12,951 nucleotides of DNA, taken from positions 1 to 12,951 of the forward strand of contig JBEKCP010000265.1 of the NCBI GenBank assembly GCA_050014815.1, read 5' to 3'. The notes below the pieces were generated by a model. That model had not been told where the DNA came from. It made no database searches and worked only from the letters and a program-made list of their open reading frames with translations. Within the stretch, counting starts at the first letter, position 1, and each line of letters opens with the position of its first letter. The stretch comes from JBEKCP01 sp050014815 (GTDB lineage: Bacteria; Planctomycetota; Planctomycetia; Pirellulales; Thermoguttaceae). Below, one piece after another: positions 1-4,599 of the stretch. Position numbers and translations under genes: made by a program.

Positions 1-365
1 AAGAGATGGGCCTCCTGGTCCCGCGCCAGCAGCGGCACTTCGTAGAGGCTGGCCAGGTACGCAGGCAAACCGCTTGGCAACCGCGGCTTCCTCGTCGCGA
101 GATCGTTTTCGGGCAGCGGGCCCAGGATCTCGCTCGCCTTCTTGTCCGAGCGCAGGCAGGGGAACTGCTCGTTCTCGATGCAGTCCAGCGGCAGATCCAG
201 GATCCGTGCGGCGCGCACCTCGTCGATGATGCGGTGGATGCCCGGACGGGTCTGGCAGAACCGCCCGGCCAGCGCCTCCACCGGCTCGCCACGGCAATGT
301 TCCTGGTAAACCTGCCGCTTCGTCTCGGTCCGCAAGGAGCCGCGGTTGTACGGAAGGGTCGCCAT
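1..365 (-). CDS. RNA polymerase sigma-70 family factor, N-terminal part (runs off left edge)
   Basis: The minus-strand frame starting at ATG 365 is open to the window edge (121 codons). Residues about 20-60 look like a helix-turn-helix-like N-terminal extension (VEALAGRFCQTRPGIHRIID). Residues 100-121 read LPAYLASLYEVPLLARDQEAHL-like, which matches how sigma-70 region 1.2 begins in planctomycete sigma factors as I remember them. The core regions 2-4, which bind the -10 and -35 elements, would lie outside the window. The start is supported by an in-frame stop 9 codons upstream and by GGAG 9 nt before the ATG. The gene follows the TPR gene on the same strand after a gap of about 105 nt, which holds only a poor candidate promoter. 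The family call rests on a short region and the exact sigma subgroup is unknown. Confidence 0.72.
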   Translation of the reverse strand, partial: MATLPYNRGSLRTETKRQVYQEHCRGEPVEALAGRFCQTRPGIHRIIDEVRAARILDLPLDCIENEQFPCLRSDKKASEILGPLPENDLATRKPRLPSGLPAYLASLYEVPLLARDQEAHL

Positions 366-470
366 GTCAGGGTGCTCCAGGTCGTAGTCTTAGGTTGTCC
401 GCACAGGAAGGCATTGTCAGGTAACGACTTGCATTCACCAATGCTTCGATGGAAGTCCTCTTGGTGACGA

Positions 471-2033
471 TCATCGCGCGAAGGTCAGGCCGGGGTCGGC
501 GGGGTTGTCTCCCGCCAGCTTGAAGTTGAAGCGGTCGCCGGCAAGCGAGGCGACCTGGCCCACCATCATCGGATTATTGCCCTGCTTGAGGACCAGCAGG
601 TTGTCGGCAAGAGTATACGTGCCGCTGAACTGCTGCGGCTTGCCGTTTTGGTCCAGCGCCCAGGTGAACCTCCCATCGCCGGCCAGGGCCAGCTTGATCG
701 TGGCATTATCCGCGCGCATCGCGGTCCAGTTGCCCACGAGGCTCGACGCATCTGCCGGCCTCGCAGGCGCCGCCGGCATGCTCGGCGCCGCCGGTACGGC
801 AGTATCCGATGCGGAGATACCATTGAGCAGTTGGGCGGAGAGCTGGTCCCTGGGATTCAGCCGCACGACTTCCCTGAGTTGTGCAGCGGCCGCGTCGATG
901 TGCCCGCAAGTCAGGTAGTGATCGGCCAGCAGGAACCTCGCGTCCGAGGCGGCCGGATGCAATCTTGCGTACTGTTCCAAGGCGCGGAGCTGCGCCGTGT
1001 AGACATCCACGTTCGGATAGAGGCCGCTCAGCGTCGTCCAATCCCAGCCGGGACCGGCGGACAGCACGGCATAGTCGGTGGCGGCCGCTTCCTTGTAGCG
1101 CCCCAGCGCGAAGAGCGCCAGGCCGCGAAACTCGTGGAGCACAGTGTCGTTGGGCACTTGCGCAATGGCCTGGTCCACCTGGGCCAGCGCGGTCCTGTAA
1201 TCGCCCTGCATGAAGGCATTGCGCGCCGCATCGAGCAATGGCGTCGCCTGTTCCTCGGCGACGGGCGGCGGGGCGGCGGCCTGGGCCACCACGATCGGCT
1301 GCGAGTAATCGATGGTTGCACCGCCGACAATGACCGGACCCGCGTAGTAGGGGTTGTAGTACGGCCAATATCCCCAGGACCATGGAATCGCGGAAACGGC
1401 GGCGCCGGCCCAGTAGCCGGCCGTCCACCAGCCCACCGGCCGATGATACCAGGACTGGTTCCAGTTGCCGTGCCAATCCCCGTGGTACCAGTCGCCGCGG
1501 TTCCAGTCGTTGTGCGTCGGCCGGACAAGGTTGTTCGTCCGGCCGTTGATGTTGACGTTGTTGCCGATGTTCGGACGGTTCCCGGGGTTGGGCCGGTAGC
1601 CGACGTTGGGCCCGCTGCCGAGATTCGGGCGAGTCTCGATGCTCGGACGAGTCCCGGCGCTAAGGCGGCTGTCCCAATTGGGCGTGTTGGCAATTCCAGG
1701 CCGCTGGCCGGCGCCCGGCCGGCTGCCCGGCGTAACGGCCGGGCGGTAGGCCCCGCCATTTTGCGGCAACGACGGCCGAACCGCCGGCGTCTCGGCGACA
1801 CGCGACGTGTTGAAACTCGGACGCGGCACGTTGACGTTTTGACGCGGGGTGCTGAAGGAAGGCGTGTGAATCGGCGCCGGCCGTCCGGCGCCGGCTCCGG
1901 CCCCGCCACGGCTGCCGCCGCCACCCCCGCCGCCACCATGGCTGCCGCTGCCACCCCGGCCCGCCATCGCCGGGCCCGCCGACAACACAACGACCAGTGC
2001 GAAACCCACAACCGTTTTCAAGCTCGTATTCAT
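471..2033 (-). CDS. Secreted Gly/Asn/Trp-rich protein with TPR repeats and a small C-terminal beta domain
   Basis: This 520-residue protein is probably exported. Residues 1-24 form a signal peptide ending AMA-G. Residues 25-50 are almost all Gly/Ser/Arg. Residues 50-170 are low-complexity with repeated RPN(I/V/L)G-type units. Residues 172-232 are rich in Trp, Tyr and His. Residues 265-400 contain TPR-like helical repeats (for example ARNAFMQGDYRTALAQVDQA and an ALFALGRYKEAAA turn). Residues 432-520 form a beta-rich domain beginning LVGNWTA, which resembles lipocalin-like 'GxW' domains. TPRs usually mediate protein contacts; no enzymatic motif is visible. The start has a strong GGGAGG ribosome-binding site 7 nt upstream. 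The gene begins 45 nt after the SnoaL-like gene ends and is probably cotranscribed with it. It is a recognisable planctomycete protein style, but its function is unknown. Confidence 0.85.
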   Translation of the reverse strand: MNTSLKTVVGFALVVVLSAGPAMAGRGGSGSHGGGGGGGGSRGGAGAGAGRPAPIHTPSFSTPRQNVNVPRPSFNTSRVAETPAVRPSLPQNGGAYRPAVTPGSRPGAGQRPGIANTPNWDSRLSAGTRPSIETRPNLGSGPNVGYRPNPGNRPNIGNNVNINGRTNNLVRPTHNDWNRGDWYHGDWHGNWNQSWYHRPVGWWTAGYWAGAAVSAIPWSWGYWPYYNPYYAGPVIVGGATIDYSQPIVVAQAAAPPPVAEEQATPLLDAARNAFMQGDYRTALAQVDQAIAQVPNDTVLHEFRGLALFALGRYKEAAATDYAVLSAGPGWDWTTLSGLYPNVDVYTAQLRALEQYARLHPAASDARFLLADHYLTCGHIDAAAAQLREVVRLNPRDQLSAQLLNGISASDTAVPAAPSMPAAPARPADASSLVGNWTAMRADNATIKLALAGDGRFTWALDQNGKPQQFSGTYTLADNLLVLKQGNNPMMVGQVASLAGDRFNFKLAGDNPADPGLTFAR

Positions 2034-2078
2034 TGGTATTCCTCCCGTGCAGGCAGAAGAGGGCGCGCCGCCGGCATG

Positions 2079-3047
2079 TTACATGGGCGGGGGTGGTTTT
2101 CGCGTGATCGGGATCTTTTCGATGTCCGGCGTCTTCTCCCCGCCGACTATGCGATCCCGCGATTGCCACGTCATTCGGTCCCTGGACACTCGGGTGGTGA
2201 TGTTGGTCCCGGAAGCGATCTTCCCGTCACGCGTAACGCCGGTCATTTTCACGATCCATTGGTTGCCCTCTCGGGTCCAGACTCCTTCGCCAAACCCGCC
2301 TTCCGAGTCGAAAACCCAGGAGCGGATCTTCCTGGCCAAGGGGTCCCAGCCGATGCGCTGTGAACCGGTCATCACCGGACGGCCGCCGATCTGGACCTTG
2401 AATTCGCTCAAGATATAGCATTGATTGTCGGTCCAGCGGTAGGAGGTCGTCACCAGGGCTTCCGGGCTTTCATCCACCCACTCGCCGATCATCCACTGGA
2501 GTTGCTTGAGCTGCTCCTCGGGCGTCGGGGTGTCGTCGGGAAGGTCTCTCGCGCTGACCGTCAGCCAGTTGCCGTCCTGCCGGGCGTAGACCACCGAATA
2601 GGGACTGCGCTGGGCGGGTTCGTCGGGCACGTGGGTCACGGTCGCCATCCCGTCCTCGACGGCCATGTCCGGGCCGATGAACCGAATGGACCCGACGGCC
2701 AGATCCATGCGGGTCTTGGGGTGCTCCTTGAAGATTCCGGCGAACACTTGCTCGATCCCTTCACGGCCCTGGGTGGATTGGCCCTCTTCGCTGACGATCT
2801 CTCCGTCCGCCGCGAACAGGGATGCGATCGCCCGGGCATCGCCCACGTTGTACGCCTTGGCAAACGCCTCGGCGGCAAGTCGGATCGCCTTTTCGTCCTG
2901 CTGATGCGCCGGGCCGGGAACGGACGCCCGGGTTGCCGTGTCCGGCCTGGCGGGCGAGTCTCCCGATGCGCTCTTCTGCGGCCCAACGGCAACCGCCGTC
3001 GCGGCCAAGGCGAGGGCCACCCCTGCCACGGTCAAAATACTTCGCAT
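2079..3047 (-). CDS. SnoaL-like (SgcJ/EcaC, DUF4440 type) secreted protein with DUF1579-like C-terminal domain
   Basis: This 322-residue protein has an N-terminal hydrophobic segment (residues 1-21, LTVAGVALALAATAVAVG) that fits a signal peptide, then a disordered linker to about 50. Residues 52-168 match the SnoaL/NTF2-like fold as seen in SgcJ/EcaC proteins: an EAFAKAYNVGDARAIASLFA helix pair, a DGEIVSEEG strand turn, GREGIEQVF, and a closing YARQDGNWLTVSARD strand. Residues 178-315 form a second beta-rich domain that starts LKQLQWMIGEWVDE, reminiscent of DUF1579-type domains. These folds bind small hydrophobic molecules or act as isomerases in some families, but no substrate can be inferred here. 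The ribosome-binding site is weak (AAAGG about 10 nt upstream). The gene heads a probable two-gene unit with the TPR gene, behind the promoter at 3137-3165. Confidence 0.8.
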   Translation of the reverse strand: MRSILTVAGVALALAATAVAVGPQKSASGDSPARPDTATRASVPGPAHQQDEKAIRLAAEAFAKAYNVGDARAIASLFAADGEIVSEEGQSTQGREGIEQVFAGIFKEHPKTRMDLAVGSIRFIGPDMAVEDGMATVTHVPDEPAQRSPYSVVYARQDGNWLTVSARDLPDDTPTPEEQLKQLQWMIGEWVDESPEALVTTSYRWTDNQCYILSEFKVQIGGRPVMTGSQRIGWDPLARKIRSWVFDSEGGFGEGVWTREGNQWIVKMTGVTRDGKIASGTNITTRVSRDRMTWQSRDRIVGGEKTPDIEKIPITRKPPPPM

Positions 3048-3123
3048 GGGTTGCAGCCTTTCATGTTAGGAATCCGAGTTCAGTCGGGCACGTCCCCGCA
3101 CGGATCGAAGGTTTCGTCAACTG

Positions 3124-3165
3124 ATGGCAGTACGCCATTATAGGCAGCGCGCGAGTGCCGGGCAA
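3124..3165 (-). promoter_or_regulatory. Sigma-70-type promoter for the SnoaL-like/TPR unit, with an inverted repeat at the start site
   Basis: On the minus strand TTGCCC (3165-3160; four of six bases match the -35 consensus) is followed by 17 nt and a perfect TATAAT (3142-3137). The predicted transcript would start near 3130, about 83 nt before the ATG at 3047. A 5-bp-arm inverted repeat (ATGGC-GTACT-GCCAT, 3124-3138) overlaps the end of the -10 box and the start site, where an operator could sit. That part is only suggestive. The element lies between the end of csrA (3202) and the next gene, so it would give the downstream pair its own expression. Confidence 0.55.
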
Positions 3166-3201
3166 AATCCGCTTGATCTCCTTCAAGGCAGTGCAAAGGC
3201 G

Positions 3202-3399
3202 TCAGGCGGTCTGACCGGCCTCGGTGCGGATTCGTTCCCACACCTCCGAGCGATGGACGGGAACCTGGGCATCGACCTCGAAGCCCAATTTCACGTTCGC
3301 GCCGCGAATCTCCAGCACCGTGACTTTCAACAGGCGATGAAACCCGTCGGCCCCCCCGACCACGACCGACTCCCGATTCTTCCTCGATAGAACTAACAT
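3202..3399 (-). CDS. csrA: Carbon storage regulator CsrA (RNA-binding translational regulator)
   Basis: CsrA dimers bind GGA-containing RNA hairpins, often over ribosome-binding sites, to repress or stabilise mRNAs. The 65-residue product begins MLVLSRKNRESVVVGG and contains VTVLEIRGANVKLGFEVD and VPVHRSEVWERI, which are the family's beta strands and C-terminal helix. The RNA-contact positions L4 and R6 and the VPVHR arginine (R50) are present. The GGADGFHRLL stretch (15-24) is longer than the DDIE turn of gamma-proteobacterial CsrA, as I recall for planctomycete versions. The frame is open upstream to 3450, but ATG 3399 is chosen because the family always starts MLVLSRK and a GGAG lies 8 nt upstream. 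The start overlaps the end of mpsC1 by 7 nt, so translation is probably coupled. The ribosome-binding site contains ACGGA, a possible autoregulatory CsrA target. Confidence 0.96.
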   Translation of the reverse strand: MLVLSRKNRESVVVGGADGFHRLLKVTVLEIRGANVKLGFEVDAQVPVHRSEVWERIRTEAGQTA

Positions 3400-3836
3400 G
3401 GCAAAATCTCCGTTTTCTGTGATGGCTCGCGCAATCCGTTCCCGCTCCAACTGTCCGCGGGCACGCCCTGGGCGAGCAGGAACACCTGCACCATGGTGCC
3501 GGTCGTGAAGACCTGCACCACGGTGCCCGTCGTCGTTTCGACTTCCGCGGTCGCTTCTCGGACCTCGACCCCGGTGATCCGCTTGATCTCCTGCCGCAGG
3601 TCGTTGGCGGAGTTGGTGAACAACTGCCGGTGAAACTCCTGCACCCTTACAGCGCCCTCCGGGCTCTGGGCCAGGGCCTTCTCGGCCGGCGACAACGCCC
3701 CGTGCAGCGTGATCAGCAGCGTGTCCCCGCTCAGGACCACCGCCACCGATTTGGGCTCGTGGCCCGTTCGCTGCTGTTGGAAAGCGATTGCCGCTTGTGC
3801 AATCTGCTGTGCCACGCTCGGATCGAGCTTTTCCAT
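3393..3836 (-). CDS. MpsC (DUF2294) family protein, copy 1
   Basis: This 147-residue protein belongs to the DUF2294 family, now named MpsC after the Na+-linked membrane-potential-generating system in staphylococci. No MpsA or MpsB partner is visible here, so a role in ion transport is not implied. Family features are the N-terminal helix (QQIAQAAIAFQQQRTGHEPK), VVLSGDTLLITLHGALSPAEKALA, and DLRQEIKRITGVEV followed by a beta strand. The strand region carries a 9-residue tandem duplication (TTGTVVQVF then TTGTMVQVF), absent from copy 2 in this window. The frame is open to 3977, but ATG 3836 is preferred because it has GGGAGG 8 nt upstream and the extension would be translated from the structured leader. 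The stop codon overlaps the csrA start, giving a tight mpsC1-csrA operon. Confidence 0.85.
   Translation of the reverse strand: MEKLDPSVAQQIAQAAIAFQQQRTGHEPKSVAVVLSGDTLLITLHGALSPAEKALAQSPEGAVRVQEFHRQLFTNSANDLRQEIKRITGVEVREATAEVETTTGTVVQVFTTGTMVQVFLLAQGVPADSWSGNGLREPSQKTEILPC
3408..3413 (-). promoter_or_regulatory. csrA ribosome-binding site with an ANGGA CsrA-type motif inside the mpsC1 coding end
   Basis: The mRNA reads ACGGAG here, 8 nt before the csrA ATG. It serves as the Shine-Dalgarno sequence (GGAG) and matches the ANGGA core recognised by CsrA. It lies in the Lys-Thr-Glu codons near the C-terminus of mpsC1. CsrA binding at its own ribosome-binding site is established in other bacteria; here it is inferred from the motif only. 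Any Shine-Dalgarno sequence contains GGA, so the match alone is weak evidence. Confidence 0.45.
3480..3533 (-). repeat. 27-bp tandem duplication inside mpsC1
   Basis: Two adjacent 27-nt units (3480-3506 and 3507-3533) match at 24 of 27 positions and encode TTGTVVQVF and TTGTMVQVF. The repeat keeps frame and adds 9 residues to the last beta-strand region of the MpsC domain. Confidence 0.85.
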
Positions 3837-3883
3837 CGGACTACCCTCCCGCAGTGATTGCGAACGTCTTGCATCCCCAAGAA

Positions 3884-4037
3884 CAAAAAAAGCCGACGTG
3901 GCGGAACACCCGGAGGTATCCGACCACGTCGGCTTACTCACTAACGAGCCCCCCGGAAGAACCGGGGTGCCCTTCATCTAGTCATCCGACAACTTCACGG
4001 GCAGAGCCGCCATCGAACCTGCTGCGACTCTCCCACG
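3884..4037 (-). ncRNA. Candidate structured RNA of about 150 nt: leader/attenuator of mpsC1-csrA or independent small RNA
   Basis: Read on the minus strand, three hairpins follow a promoter. Hairpin 1 (4034-3999) is an 11-bp stem with one G bulge and a 13-nt loop. Hairpin 2 (3967-3951) is CCCCGG-TTCTT-CCGGGG. Hairpin 3 (3935-3890) is a 12-bp perfect stem continued by inner pairings (CGGA/TCCG and ACC/GGT) and followed by seven T. A 7-mer GTCGGAT occurs twice (3990-3984 and 3924-3918), giving GGA motifs of the kind CsrA binds. The terminator lies 34 nt before the mpsC1 ribosome-binding site and I see no convincing promoter in that gap. The RNA could therefore be a regulated 5' leader or a stand-alone small RNA. 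It matches no RNA family I recognise. Ends are predicted from the promoter and terminator. Confidence 0.5.
3885..3935 (-). terminator. Intrinsic (rho-independent) terminator upstream of mpsC1-csrA
   Basis: A perfect 12-bp stem (arms 3924-3935 and 3890-3901, AAGCCGACGTGG and its complement) has an internally paired 22-nt interior. It is followed on the minus strand by T7 (3891-3885). It has the canonical terminator architecture and points towards mpsC1. Confidence 0.8.
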
Positions 4038-4043
4038 GCTATA

Positions 4044-4071
4044 ATTCTACCCCGCCGACCAGGGAACGCAA
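4044..4071 (-). promoter_or_regulatory. Sigma-70-type promoter for the structured RNA / mpsC1-csrA
   Basis: The minus strand has TTGCGT (4071-4066; four of six -35 bases), a 16-nt spacer and TAGAAT (4049-4044; five of six -10 bases). Transcription would start near 4037, just before hairpin 1 of the candidate RNA. Confidence 0.5.
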
Positions 4072-4197
4072 TAGGACTTTTCTCTTTGGTCCCAATTTGG
4101 TATCCTTATTATGGATTACTGGCGAGAATCTGATGGCGCACGTGCCGTCAGCCGATGAAAGCTCTCGCCCGACTACCCCCCAAGCAGGTGGGACACT
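4050..4197. other. Divergent intergenic spacer between the RNA/mpsC1-csrA side and mpsC2
   Basis: With the candidate RNA this makes a gene-free stretch of 361 nt (3837-4197). The right half is less GC-rich than the genes around it. A weak plus-strand promoter for mpsC2 is possible: TTTGGT (4085-4090), 16 nt, TATTAT (4107-4112). An 8-bp palindrome GCACGTGC lies at 4138-4145, and an AGGTGG ribosome-binding site precedes the mpsC2 ATG by 6 nt. I see no open frame in the spacer that looks like a gene. Confidence 0.35.
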
Positions 4198-4578
4198 ATG
4201 AAAACCCAGGGAGAACTTGAAGCCGCCATTTGTGAAGGGATGGGCCGCTTTGAGCAGGACTACATGGGCCGGGGGCCCAAGAACATCCACACCCACCTGC
4301 TCGGCGATCTCCTCGTGGTCCGCCTTCAAGGCGTATTGACCGCCGCCGAGCAGCACCTGGTCAAGTCGCTTTCGGCCGAGAAGGGGCGAGACCTGCTCAA
4401 GCAAGTGCGGACCCATTTGATCGAAACGGCCCGTCCGATCCTGGAAGCGATGGTCCAGGAGATCACCGGCGTCAAGGTGTTGAGCCTGCACCACGACATC
4501 AGCACCGCCACCGGCGAGGAGGTTGTGCTCTTTACCCTTGCCGAGTCGCCGCTTCTCCGCGACGCGAAGAAGAAATGA
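4198..4578 (+). CDS. MpsC (DUF2294) family protein, copy 2
   Basis: This 126-residue protein is a textbook-length DUF2294/MpsC member. It starts MKTQGELEAAICEGMGRFEQ, continues YMGRGPKNIHTHLLGDLLVVRLQGVLTAAEQ, then a helix ending RTHLIETARPILEAMVQEITGVKVLSLHHDIS, and closes with TGEEVVLFTLAE. It lacks a signal peptide and membrane segments, so it is probably cytoplasmic or peripheral. The molecular function of stand-alone MpsC proteins is unclear to me. The gene diverges from mpsC1-csrA and converges on the HzsA-related gene, 21 nt away. Compared with copy 1 it has the usual N-terminus and no strand duplication, so the two are diverged paralogues rather than a recent duplication. Confidence 0.9.
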   Translation: MKTQGELEAAICEGMGRFEQDYMGRGPKNIHTHLLGDLLVVRLQGVLTAAEQHLVKSLSAEKGRDLLKQVRTHLIETARPILEAMVQEITGVKVLSLHHDISTATGEEVVLFTLAESPLLRDAKKK

Positions 4579-4599
4579 GGAACCCCTGGCCGGGCGGTG

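Noticed and set aside
6..467. Plus-strand open frame of 153 codons at the left edge
   Set aside because: It overlaps the minus-strand sigma-factor frame, which has family motifs, a ribosome-binding site and a clean start. The plus translation is Arg/Gln/Val-rich, like other antisense shadows in this GC-rich DNA.
648..2363. Long plus-strand open frame (571 codons) opposite the TPR gene
   Set aside because: Low-complexity Arg/Gly/Val-rich translation with no recognisable domain. It lies antisense to two genes with signal peptides and folds.
3400..3450. Upstream start for csrA (MERERIAR... at 3450)
   Set aside because: CsrA proteins begin MLVLSRK. The extension lies inside mpsC1 and ATG 3399 has its own GGAG.
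3837..3977. N-terminal extension of mpsC1 starting at ATG 3977 through the terminator hairpin
   Set aside because: The frame is open, but there is no good ribosome-binding site, the extra residues look random, and ATG 3836 has a strong GGGAGG. A translated leader cannot be fully excluded.
3999..4034. tRNA or tmRNA-like GGTTCGA element in hairpin 1 of the candidate RNA
   Set aside because: GGTTCGA falls in the hairpin loop, but no acceptor stem, anticodon arm or CCA fits. It is treated as part of the unknown RNA.
4040..4045. Perfect TATAAT on the plus strand as a promoter for mpsC2
   Set aside because: No usable -35 hexamer lies 15-19 nt upstream. It overlaps the better minus-strand -10 and would leave a leader of about 150 nt.
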